Program-made: the position numbers and the translations under genes | The notes under the pieces: model-generated | Databases searched by the model: none | What the model saw: the letters and a program-made list of their open reading frames with translations, nothing else | Told to the model about the DNA's origin: nothing | Assembly: GCA_902496335.1 (NCBI GenBank) | Contig: CABVAO010000038.1 | Coordinates: 1 to 15,575 of the forward strand | DNA from: an uncultured Collinsella sp. | GTDB taxonomy: Bacteria; Actinomycetota; Coriobacteriia; Coriobacteriales; Coriobacteriaceae | Reading direction: 5' to 3' | Length of the DNA: 15,575 nucleotides | Part shown: positions 1 through 7,800 of the stretch, piece after piece | How the letters are laid out: every line of letters starts with the position of its first letter | Position numbering within the stretch: position 1 is the first letter of the stretch

Positions 1-42
1 CGTCGCCAGGAGGAAGAGCTCGACCTTCTCCCTGCTGTACAT
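1..42 (-). CDS. 5' end of a gene running off the left edge, possible transposase subunit
   Basis: An ATG at 42-40 (minus strand) is preceded by GGAGG with a 5-nt spacer, an excellent ribosome binding site. The frame stays open to the window edge and encodes MYSREKVELFLLAT. Fourteen residues are too few to name a family. The position just inside a candidate IS3-type tip suggests the N-terminus of a transposase helix-turn-helix subunit. This is inference; an ordinary gene that merely starts here cannot be excluded. Confidence 0.4.
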   Translation of the reverse strand, partial: MYSREKVELFLLAT

Positions 43-95
43 GCGAACCTCCAGTCCGGACCGCCCCGCGGTCCAACTTTCTGTCCGCACCCCCA
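1..95 (-). mobile_element. Partial IS3-type insertion sequence end (candidate)
   Basis: Read on the minus strand, the stretch ending at 95 begins TGGGGGTGCGGACAGAAAGT and continues with TGGACC. It starts with the TG dinucleotide usual for IS3-family tips and resembles the 'ggacagaaagttggac' type of terminal repeat. A short hairpin (GGACCG/CGGTCC) follows, then a strong ribosome binding site and a reading frame leaving the window at position 1. The layout (tip, about 50 bp, first reading frame) fits the left end of an insertion sequence. The other end and the transposase catalytic domain are outside the window, so the family assignment is inferred from the tip and layout only. Confidence 0.4.
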
Positions 96-175
96 ATAGA
101 GGCCTCAGGCCCCTAAACAGGAACTATTCCACCGCAACTTATGAGGACATCGAGCTGTTAGGCCGCTCTATCCCC

Positions 176-1168
176 TTAGTAGTCAAGCTTCCACATGTAG
201 CGGCGCGTCATGTAGTCCTTGTGGGTGACGGCAGAGAGCGCGCGCATGTACACATTGTTGAGGATCGGGGCAAAGATCAGGTGGTTGAAGTACTCGCTCA
301 CGCTGTCCTTGATGTCGTTGAGGCCGAGCTCCTTGGCGTCGAGCTGATAGACGCGCTCACCACCGTACTGGTTGACGAAGCGGATGCCGCGCTCGTCGTT
401 GCAGCGGCTGCGGCCGACGCTGATGAGCTGGAACAGCGAGGTGCGCTTGTCCAGGATCTCGAAGGGGCCGTGGAAGAAGTCGCAGGTGTTGATGGTGCAG
501 GAGTCGATCTGCAGCATCTCCTGCACGTTGCAGATGCTAAAGACGTAGGCGGCACCAAAGAGCGGACCCTGAGCCATCACGTTGATGCAGGGCTTGTCGG
601 CGTTCTGCTCGGCCCACTTGGCAGCGAGCGGACGGGTGTACTCGACGGCCTTGCGATAGATGGGGTCGACCAAGTCGAACGCGGCCATAGCGGTCTCGTA
701 CTCGGCATAGCCCTCGGTCTGCTGCGTAAGCTCCATGGCGATCATGGTCACGACGGCGGAGTTGGTACGGCCCATGCAGGACTCGTCGACGGCCAGGCTG
801 TCATACTGGATCTTGTAGTCACAGACCTCGGTGAGGCCGGACTCGTCAACATAGATTGCGATGGTGCTGGCGCCGTGGTCCTTGGCGACCTGGGCGGCGA
901 CGATGGTCTCCTTGGTGCCGCGCATGGACACGACGACGGCCAGGGTGTTCTCGTTGACGTAGGCAGGGGTTGCGTGCACGAACTCGTTGCTGGTGTAGCT
1001 GGAGCTCACGACCTGCGTGGCCTCGTGCTCCATAAAGTACTGGGCAGGATAGTTGCCGCCGTTGGATCCGCCGGCGCCAATCCACACGACGCGCTTGATG
1101 CCGCCCTTGTCTGCCTTGTCAGCCAAAACCTGGGAGACGACATCCTTAACCTGTTCCTGAGTAGTCAT
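176..1168 (-). CDS. SIS-domain sugar-phosphate deglycase/isomerase, FrlB-like
   Basis: A cytosolic 330-residue protein of the double-SIS type. Residues 28-38 contain the glycine-rich phosphosugar loop (WIGAGGSNGG), and S81-T85 (SMRGT) matches the second phosphate-binding segment. The HGPFE motif at 233-237 resembles the catalytic region of FrlB/FraB deglycases, where a glutamate acts as base. Length matches that family (about 330-340). FrlB-type enzymes cleave phosphorylated Amadori products such as fructoselysine 6-phosphate to glucose 6-phosphate and the amine; related AgaS/GlmS-like members act on amino-sugar phosphates, so the substrate here is inferred. The start has AAAGG about 10 nt upstream. 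It is divergent from a GntR regulator, the usual arrangement for a substrate-induced sugar gene. No kinase or permease partner is in the window, and the downstream side meets a candidate insertion sequence. Confidence 0.85.
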   Translation of the reverse strand: MTTQEQVKDVVSQVLADKADKGGIKRVVWIGAGGSNGGNYPAQYFMEHEATQVVSSSYTSNEFVHATPAYVNENTLAVVVSMRGTKETIVAAQVAKDHGASTIAIYVDESGLTEVCDYKIQYDSLAVDESCMGRTNSAVVTMIAMELTQQTEGYAEYETAMAAFDLVDPIYRKAVEYTRPLAAKWAEQNADKPCINVMAQGPLFGAAYVFSICNVQEMLQIDSCTINTCDFFHGPFEILDKRTSLFQLISVGRSRCNDERGIRFVNQYGGERVYQLDAKELGLNDIKDSVSEYFNHLIFAPILNNVYMRALSAVTHKDYMTRRYMWKLDY

Positions 1169-1374
1169 CGTGCATCAGCCTTTCTTCTCGTTTGATGCTC
1201 ATCACAGGCATACAAGTTACATACATGTTTTGGCTATGTCGACTAGTTGTATGCTATATTTGTCTTAGAAATTTTGCTGATGCGGTTTTCGATAACTAGC
1301 TACCAGCGGTTTTGTTATTGTATTGGATACATGCTCAATTAGATTTGCATACAGGTTAGATACAGGTTGATTGC
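1169..1374. promoter_or_regulatory. Divergent promoter region with repeated operator-like half-sites
   Basis: This 206-bp AT-rich spacer separates the deglycase gene from the GntR gene and should hold both promoters. It contains five plus-strand copies of a decamer close to (C/G)ATACANGTT: 1209-1218, 1220-1229, 1326-1335, 1348-1357 and 1359-1368. Spacings are 11 bp for the left pair and 22 and 11 bp for the right trio, so all sites in each group face the same side of the helix. An opposite-strand copy (AGTTGTATG) lies at 1245-1253. The right-most copy overlaps the likely ribosome binding site (AGG) of the regulator gene, which would fit autorepression. No convincing -10/-35 pair was assigned. 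Confidence 0.55.
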
Positions 1375-2097
1375 ATGAATGCTTCGTCTAAAAAGAAACT
1401 GGCCCAATACGAGCGCTTGGCGGGCATGCTGCGCGACCGCATTGCCTCCGGCACCTACGCACGCGGAGACAAGCTGCCATCCGAGATGGAACTCATGGAC
1501 GAATCGGGGCTGTCGCGCAGCACCGTGCGCCATGCCCTTAAGGTGCTCGTCGATGAGGGTCTGGTGCGCACCGAGCGCGGGCGTGGCGCCTTTGTGGCCG
1601 ACACGCCGGCGCTCCACGAAAACAACCTGGTGTTTTCGAGCTATACGGCACAGGTCCAGGGTCAGGGCATGAAGCCCACCACGCGCACGGTGGACTCGGG
1701 CTTTGCCAAGGCCGCGGGCAATGTGGCCAGGTTTTTTGATGTCGCCGTGGGCAGCAAGCTCGTCAAACTTGTCCGCCTGCGTTATCTGGACGATGCGCCG
1801 CTGTGCCTGGAGACCACCTATCTGCCGCCAAGCTTTGAGGCACTCATCGATCGCGATATCAACGGTTCGCTCTACGCCACGCTGCGCCAAGAATTCCATC
1901 GCGCGCCGGCACAGGGGCATAAGACCTTTGAAGTGTGCTATGCCTCGCAAAACGAGGCGTTTTTGCTCAACGTTGAGCGCGGGCAGGCGCTGATCCTGAT
2001 CACCGACTACGTCTACGACACCGACGGCCGCCCGCTCCATGTCTCCAAGCGCATCCAACGCACCGACCGCGCCAAATACACCGAGCCCATCGGCTAA
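1375..2097 (+). CDS. GntR-family transcriptional regulator, HutC/UTRA type
   Basis: A 240-residue DNA-binding regulator. Residues about 10-75 form the GntR winged helix-turn-helix, with LPSEMELMDESGLSRSTVRH followed by the wing segment TERGRGAFV. Residues about 95-235 fit a UTRA ligand-binding domain, including the typical LVRLRYLDDAPLCLETTYLP stretch and a YVYDTDGRPLHVSK-like end. HutC-type regulators usually bind a phosphorylated sugar or related metabolite and release the operator. It faces away from the deglycase gene, so it most likely controls that gene and itself; the ligand is unknown. The chosen ATG has only a weak AGG 9-10 nt upstream. It is the only confident plus-strand gene here and converges on the acetyltransferase gene with a 21-bp gap. 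Confidence 0.93.
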   Translation: MNASSKKKLAQYERLAGMLRDRIASGTYARGDKLPSEMELMDESGLSRSTVRHALKVLVDEGLVRTERGRGAFVADTPALHENNLVFSSYTAQVQGQGMKPTTRTVDSGFAKAAGNVARFFDVAVGSKLVKLVRLRYLDDAPLCLETTYLPPSFEALIDRDINGSLYATLRQEFHRAPAQGHKTFEVCYASQNEAFLLNVERGQALILITDYVYDTDGRPLHVSKRIQRTDRAKYTEPIG

Positions 2098-2118
2098 CCT
2101 GCCAAAATAGACCTGTCC

Positions 2119-2709
2119 CTAAATGGTAGGTTTGGGGAGGTCGGGGAACCAGGTTGGCTTGGGTTGGTTGGGCGTGCGCTCGGCTAGGACCAGCTCCATC
2201 CAGCACATGTCGTACCAGCGGCCGAACTTCTGGGCACAGCGGTCAAAGGCACCCACCAGGCGGTAGCCCATATGGGCATGGAAATCCTGACTGTTGTGCG
2301 TCAGATACTCGTCGTCCTTGTCGTGCGGCACGGCGATGAGCGCGCACATATTGGTGATGCCCATCGCGATCAGGCATTGCTTGAGCGCATCGTGCAGCTT
2401 GCGGCCCAGCCCGCCGTGGCGCACGTCGCGCGCAAGGTAGATCGATGTCTCGACCGACCAGTCGTATGCCTCGCGGCTGTTAAGCGGACTCACATAGGCA
2501 TAGCCTACCGGATGCCCGTCCAGCTCCATCACCAGATACGGATAGCGCTTGAGCGTACGCTCGATGCGCCCGGCGAACTCCTCAACGCTCGGCACCTCGT
2601 ATTCGCAGGTAATCGCCGTCTGGCGCACATACGGCTCATAGATGGCAAGCAACGCCGGCGCGTCTTCGGGCGTCGCCAGACGAATCGTCGGCTCGGACAT
2701 CTCGGGCAT
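2119..2709 (-). CDS. GNAT N-acetyltransferase, phosphinothricin acetyltransferase-like
   Basis: A 196-residue acetyl-CoA-dependent acetyltransferase. Residues 8-16 (TIRLATPED) are the standard GNAT opening. RHGGLG at 97-102 is the acetyl-CoA pyrophosphate-binding motif, and N139-S140 with FHAHMGYR (143-150) and KFGRWYDMCWMEL (161-173) match the Pat/Bar subfamily. Such enzymes acetylate phosphinothricin, methionine sulfone or similar amines; many chromosomal copies have no known natural substrate. The ATG at 2709 has a GGGGGAGGGG tract six nt upstream. The longer frame would begin at a TTG at 2733, and the next ATG at 2700 is too far from the binding site. Residues after about 178 form a proline-rich tail (NQPKPTWFPDLPKPTI) beyond the usual domain. 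A terminator hairpin lies immediately upstream. Confidence 0.88.
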   Translation of the reverse strand: MPEMSEPTIRLATPEDAPALLAIYEPYVRQTAITCEYEVPSVEEFAGRIERTLKRYPYLVMELDGHPVGYAYVSPLNSREAYDWSVETSIYLARDVRHGGLGRKLHDALKQCLIAMGITNMCALIAVPHDKDDEYLTHNSQDFHAHMGYRLVGAFDRCAQKFGRWYDMCWMELVLAERTPNQPKPTWFPDLPKPTI

Positions 2710-2725
2710 GCAGCCCCTCCCCCTC

Positions 2726-2768
2726 AAAAGCAAAGGCCGCCCTGCGCCAAACCCAGCGCAAGGCGGCC
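2726..2768 (-). terminator. Intrinsic terminator after the threonine aldolase-like gene
   Basis: The outer stem GGCCGCC (2735-2741) pairs perfectly with GGCGGCC (2762-2768). An inner stem TGCGC (2743-2747) pairs with GCGCA (2756-2760), with one mismatch between the two stems. On the minus strand the hairpin is followed by TTTGCTTTTG. It lies 19 bp past the aldolase-like stop codon, and its U tract ends about 17 nt before the acetyltransferase start. Confidence 0.8.
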
Positions 2769-2786
2769 CCTCGTCATTACATCAGA

Positions 2787-3812
2787 CTACAGGACAGCCG
2801 CCAGCGCGTCGATGTCCTCCTGCGTCGTGGCCCAGCTGGTACAAAAACGCACCACCGTGTGGGTCTCGTCGTACTTTTCCCAGTACTCGATCGAGGCATG
2901 CTCGCGAATGCGGGCCATATCTTCGTTGGGCAGAATCACAAACTGCTGGTTAGTCGGCGTCTCCAAGAAGAACCGGTAGCCGTGCTCGTGCAGCACGCGA
3001 CGAAGCGCCTGCGCGGTTTCGATCGCCTGTCGACCAATCTCAAAATACAGGCCATCGGTAAAGAGCGCCTCAAACTGCACGCCCGTCAGGCGGCCTTTGG
3101 CAAGCAGCGCGCCATGTTGCTTAATGCGAGGAATGGGATGCGCCGGGGCGTGCATGCCGCAGAACACCACAGCTTCGCCGCAGAGCGCGCCGCACTTGGT
3201 GCCGCCGATGTAGAACACGTCACACAGCTGCGCCAGCTCGGGCAGGGTAATGTCGCACTCATCGGCCGCCAGCGCATAGGCCAGGCGAGCACCGTCCACA
3301 AACAGCGGAATCTCATGCTTCTGGCACACCGCGTGAATCGCCGCGAGCTCGGCCTTGGAGTACAGCGTGCCGTACTCGGTCGACAGGCTCACATACACGG
3401 CGCCCGGGAACACCGTGTGCTCGTAGCTCTCGTTTTCGTAGAACACCTGGATATAGTTCTCGAGATCTTCGGCGTGCATCTTGCCCTCGTAGCCGGGGAT
3501 GGTGAGCACCTTGTGGCCGCCAAACTCGATGGCGCCCGCCTCGTGACAGGCGACGTGACCAGTCTCGGCAGCAACGACACCCTCGTAGGGCGCAAGCAGC
3601 ATGTCGATCACCGTCGCGTTGGCCTGCGTGCCGCCCACCAGAAAAAACACGTCAGCATCGGGGGCCTGACAAGCCTCGCGGATAAGCTGCTTGGCACGCT
3701 CGGTGTGCGCATCGGTACCGTAGCCGGGCTGCGGCTCCATGTTGGTATCGACGAGTGCCTGCAGCACTGCCGGATGTGCGCCGTGGGAATAATCGTTGTT
3801 AAACGCGAGCAT
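2787..3812 (-). CDS. L-threonine aldolase-like PLP-dependent enzyme (beta-eliminating lyase family)
   Basis: A 341-residue fold-type I PLP enzyme resembling low-specificity L-threonine aldolases, which cleave threonine or allo-threonine to glycine and acetaldehyde. LVGGTQAN (58-65) is the cofactor phosphate-binding region, H86 and H90 lie in the ring-stacking region, FVDGARLAYA (171-180) supplies the aspartate that holds the PLP nitrogen, and YIGGTKCGAL (201-210) carries the probable Schiff-base lysine K206. Length matches the family. The ATG has AGAGG seven nt upstream. It follows the PAP2 gene by 45 bp, so the two may be co-transcribed, and transcription should stop at the hairpin just downstream. 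Substrate specificity within the family cannot be read from sequence. Confidence 0.9.
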   Translation of the reverse strand: MLAFNNDYSHGAHPAVLQALVDTNMEPQPGYGTDAHTERAKQLIREACQAPDADVFFLVGGTQANATVIDMLLAPYEGVVAAETGHVACHEAGAIEFGGHKVLTIPGYEGKMHAEDLENYIQVFYENESYEHTVFPGAVYVSLSTEYGTLYSKAELAAIHAVCQKHEIPLFVDGARLAYALAADECDITLPELAQLCDVFYIGGTKCGALCGEAVVFCGMHAPAHPIPRIKQHGALLAKGRLTGVQFEALFTDGLYFEIGRQAIETAQALRRVLHEHGYRFFLETPTNQQFVILPNEDMARIREHASIEYWEKYDETHTVVRFCTSWATTQEDIDALAAVL

Positions 3813-3857
3813 GGCAATCCTCTCTTACCGGGTATCGGTCAGATGATTCAAACGGAG

Positions 3858-4721
3858 CTATTGTACGCCGCTGGGATAGGCAATGCGCGCGGCAAGGCAC
3901 TCAAGTGCCAGTACCAGAGCAAAACCGCAGCTCACGTCACTCAAAAAGTGCGCTCCGATCACGATGCGGCCAAACGCGACGAGCGCCGCGACCACAGCCG
4001 CCGCCCAAAAGATCACACGGCGACGCGAAGGCTTTTCCGTAAAGGCTGCCGCGGGAAGCCCGGCGAGCATAAGGCCGATCGCCGCATGCGCCGTGTGTCC
4101 GCTCGCAAACGACTTGAAGCCGTCCTTGATCACGCCGGCGGCGATAAAGGCCCACTTGTCGGGGTTGCCAATCACCCACCACGGCTGAAAATCGAGCCCC
4201 TGCGTCACCTCGATCACGCGCATGCGCGGGCGCGACCACAGCGGCTTAACAATGACGTTGAGGATGATGGCTTGAGCGGCCCACACGGCCAGCACCATCA
4301 ACGCCCAGCGCATAAGCTCGTCGGGCGCGGTGTCGCGCGTGAGACGATAGACGATGAAGTTAGCAGCAATCACCAGCACAAACGTCAACACCAGCTGAAC
4401 GGCAATGAGTTTGCCGCCAACCCGCAGGGACGAAACGATCTCGTAGCCAGCCAGACCAACGTTAACGAGGATGCCGAGCACGGCGAGCCATTTGCTCCCC
4501 CTGGAGTCGGGACGCACCGCTCGCACGAGCATAACGCCTGCGATGCTCGCCGTCAGCTCAAACGGCAGCTCGCCGGCAGCCTCGATAAAGCGGCCGTACA
4601 TGCTGCCGATGTTGAACAGCGCGCACGAGATCTGATAATCGAAGAAGCTGCCCACGCCCAGGCAAAGGGCAAGGATAACCGCGATAATGGCGACATCTTT
4701 CTTATAGATGTATCCGAACAT
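3858..4721 (-). CDS. PAP2-family membrane phosphatase
   Basis: A 287-residue polytopic membrane protein. The three phosphatase signatures are present: K159-x(4)-RP at 164-165 (KPLWSRPR), SGH at 207-209, and R252-x(5)-H258-x(3)-D262 (RIVIGAHFLSD). The motif histidines face the outer side of the membrane in known members, which dephosphorylate lipid phosphates such as undecaprenyl diphosphate or phosphatidic acid. Hydrophobic segments at about 10-26, 55-67, 78-97, 105-126, 138-158, 211-226, 236-252 and 263-279 suggest several membrane spans, with more N-terminal membrane sequence before the first motif than minimal PAP2 proteins have. AAGGA lies about five nt before the ATG. The physiological lipid is unknown. 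Confidence 0.88.
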   Translation of the reverse strand: MFGYIYKKDVAIIAVILALCLGVGSFFDYQISCALFNIGSMYGRFIEAAGELPFELTASIAGVMLVRAVRPDSRGSKWLAVLGILVNVGLAGYEIVSSLRVGGKLIAVQLVLTFVLVIAANFIVYRLTRDTAPDELMRWALMVLAVWAAQAIILNVIVKPLWSRPRMRVIEVTQGLDFQPWWVIGNPDKWAFIAAGVIKDGFKSFASGHTAHAAIGLMLAGLPAAAFTEKPSRRRVIFWAAAVVAALVAFGRIVIGAHFLSDVSCGFALVLALECLAARIAYPSGVQ

Positions 4722-4756
4722 GCTTTCCTTTCGATGTGGCTGGAATCAACCTGCAA

Positions 4757-4790
4757 CGTGGCGGGGCAAAGTTAACTCCGCCCCGCTACG
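4757..4790 (-). terminator. Probable terminator after mfd
   Basis: GCGGGGC (4761-4767) pairs with GCCCCGC (4780-4786) across a 12-nt loop, and the stem extends outward by CGT/ACG with one mismatch. It sits 11 bp past the mfd stop codon on the minus strand. The following sequence (TTGCAGGTTG) is only weakly U-rich, so termination may be partial. Confidence 0.5.
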
Positions 4791-4801
4791 CCCCTTACTT
4801 G

Positions 4802-7800
4802 TCAGTCATCGTCACTCGCGCCTAATTGCTGCAGCAGCATGAGCGCCGCGGCCACCGGGCCGGTGCCGTCGTTGGCGTCGAGGCCGCGACCCAGGCCGCT
4901 GCCCGCACCGGCGCCCGCCTTGTAGGGTACCGACAGCTTGCGGCTCTTGGGGAAGTTCACCGCGCCATAGCGGGTCTTAAGCTCAAAGGCCACCTTCTTG
5001 GGCACGTCGACGCCCAAAAAGGTGATGCGGCCGCCGCTGAGCGTGACGCTCTCGAGCCCCAGACGCTCGCCGCGAATGCGGATGCGCGCGCGATTGAACA
5101 GGTTGAGTCCCGCCAACGGCAGCTCGCCATGCGCGGCCTCGGTCTCTTCCTGCACCTCGTCGATGCTCTCCAGGTCCTCGGCCGCCGCGAGCTTACGGTA
5201 CACGAGCACGCGCTGATCCACCGCCGGCAGGTACTCCTCGGACAAGAAGTAATCGGCCGGCAGGTTAATGCCCACGCTCGCCGCCTCCACGCCGGCGTCG
5301 TCATCGCCGCGCGCCTCGGCCACTGCCTGGCCCAACATCTGCGTAAACAGGTCGAAGCCCACGCTCGACAGGTTGCCGTGCTGCTCGGCACCCATGAGCG
5401 AACCGGCACCACGGATCTCCAGGTCGCGCATGGCGATGCGCATGCCGCTACCCAGGTCTTGGAACTCGGAAAGTGCAGTCAGGCGTGCCGTGGCCTCCTC
5501 GGTAAGCGGCAGCTCGCCCGGAAACATAAAGTACGCATAGGCCTGCGTGGCAGAGCGGCCCACACGGCCCTTGAGCTGGTAGAGCTGCGCCAGACCCAGG
5601 CGCTGCGAGTCCTCGATGATCAGTGTGTTGGCGGTCGCGTTGTCGATACCGCTCTCCACGATGGTCGTGGCGATGAGCACGTCGATCTTTTTGGTCGCGA
5701 ACTCGATCATCACGTCCTCGACCTCGCGCGGGCTCATCTTGCCGTGCGCCACGCCCACGCGCGCCTCGGGCGCGGCCTCGTGCACGCGCGCCACGGCGTC
5801 ATCGATGGTCTTGACGCGGTTGGACACGTAGTACACCTGGCCGCCGCGACCCACCTCCAGGCGAATCGCCGCGCTCACCACATCGGGGTCGTACTCCCCC
5901 ACGTGCACGATCACGGGGCGACGCCCGGTGGGCGGCGTGGTGATCAAGCTCATGTCGCGCACGCCGCTCGTGGCCATCTGCATGGTTCGCGGAATCGGCG
6001 TTGCCGAAAGCGTAAGCACGTCAATCTGCTCGCGCAGGTTCTTGAGCTGTTCCTTGTGCTGCACGCCAAAGCGCTGTTCCTCGTCGATGATCACCAGGCC
6101 CAGGTTCTTGGGGTTCACATCGGCAGAAAGCAAGCGGTGCGTGCCGATGAGCACGTCGATCGTGCCCTCGGCAAACGCCTTGAGCGCGCGCTTCTGCTGC
6201 GCCGGCGTGCGGAAGCGGCTGAGCACCTCGACCTCGAGGCCAAACGGGGCAAAGCGCTCAAAGAACGTCTCGTAGTGCTGCTGGGCCAGAATGGTCGTGG
6301 GGCAGAGCACCATGACTTGGCGGCCGGAGTCCACGCACTTAAACGCCGCGCGCAGGGCAACCTCGGTCTTGCCGAAACCCACGTCGCCGCACAGCAGGCG
6401 GTCCATGGGCTTGGGCGCCTCCATGTCGGCCTTGATGTCGGCGATAGCCTCCAGCTGGTCGCGCGTCTCGTCGTAAGGGAAGCTCTCCTCCATCTCAATC
6501 TGCTCGGGCGTGTCGGGCGGGCAGGCGATACCGGTAATCGACGAGCGGCGCGTATACAGGTCGACCAGGTCAAACGCCAGCTTTTTGGCGTTCTTGCGCG
6601 CCTTGTTGGTGGCGCGTGTCCAGTCGGCGGTGTTGAGCCTGGTCAGACGCGGCTTATCGCCGTCGGGGCCAACATAGCGCGTGATGCGGTCGACCTGCTC
6701 GAGCGGCACGTAGAGCTTGTCGCCGTCGGCATATTCCAGCAAAAAGTAGTCGCGCTCCTTGCCGCCCACTTCCTGGCGCGCGATCTCGCTAAAGAGCGCG
6801 ATGCCGTGGGTGGCGTGCACCACGTAGTCGCCCGGCTTAAACGGGAACGTGATCTGCGTAATGTCCACCTTGCGGCGGCTGCGCGCGCGGTTGGCGTCCA
6901 TGCGGGCGTTGAGATCGGCGATCGAGAACACGGCCAGGTTGGCATCGGGCACCACTACGCCCTGCGGCAAGGCGGCATCGACAAAGGTCACACGTCCGCG
7001 CGAAATAGTGGGCACGGCGGCGCCGGCGGCAGCCTGGTCGGCACCCGCCTCGAGCGAGCGGGCGTTGAGCGCGTCGGCCTTACGCTCGCGAATGGAAGCA
7101 TGGGCCTCCTGGCGTGCGGCACGATCGGCGGAATCCGCCGCTGCCACGCGAACGCGGTCGCCGATAGCGCCGACATTTTCGGGCGCCGCGGTCAGCGATT
7201 CCTCAAAGGTAATGCCCTCGTCGCCAAAGGTGAGCTCCATCGACTCGCGCGCACCGCGGTCGGGGATGGCAAACACGCAGGCATAGCGCTTGCCCACGAC
7301 CTCCTGGATGCGCGTCATAAAACGGTTGTCCGAGCCTGCGATGGCCGGCTGCTCAATCTTGAGCTCGGCCGTCACCGCACCGCCGGCACGGATGAGGCTC
7401 ACGTAGTTCAGGCGCTGCTGGGCACCAAAATCGAGCTGTTGGGCGCGCACGTACAGACCATCCAGGCGGTCAATCCCTGCCTCGCCGGCACGGGCCTCAA
7501 TATCCTCGTAGGCGCGCAGGCAGTCGTCGAACAGCGAGCGCGGCTCGGACAGAACCACGAGTGCCTTGCCGCTCACGTGCGCCAACGGGCTTACGGTCTG
7601 GCCGTACATCACCGGCAAAAAGCGGTCGAGCTCGGGCGTGACGATGCGCATATCCACCATCTCGAGCAGCGCCGCCAGCTTGCTGTCGTCCTGGCTGGCA
7701 CGGTAGAGCGCCACGTGCATGTTGTGGACGGCATCGTCGGTAAGCGCCAGCTCGCGGCAGGGGAAGATCTCGATACTGTCCTCGTTGCCGATGGTTTGGC

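Noticed and set aside
99..113. GAGGCC/GGCCCC hairpin as a terminator of the deglycase gene
   Set aside because: Six-bp stem with a 3-nt loop, one G-U pair and no real U tract; too weak to list.
41..1195. Open frame on the plus strand opposite the SIS-domain gene
   Set aside because: Antisense to a gene with clear motifs and a ribosome binding site; the product is a Val/Asp/Gly-rich shadow.
2098..2134. CCTGCC/GGTAGG hairpin after the GntR gene
   Set aside because: Six-bp stem with a 21-nt loop, followed only by TTTGGGG, and overlapping the 3' end of the convergent acetyltransferase gene. Termination is possible but unsupported.
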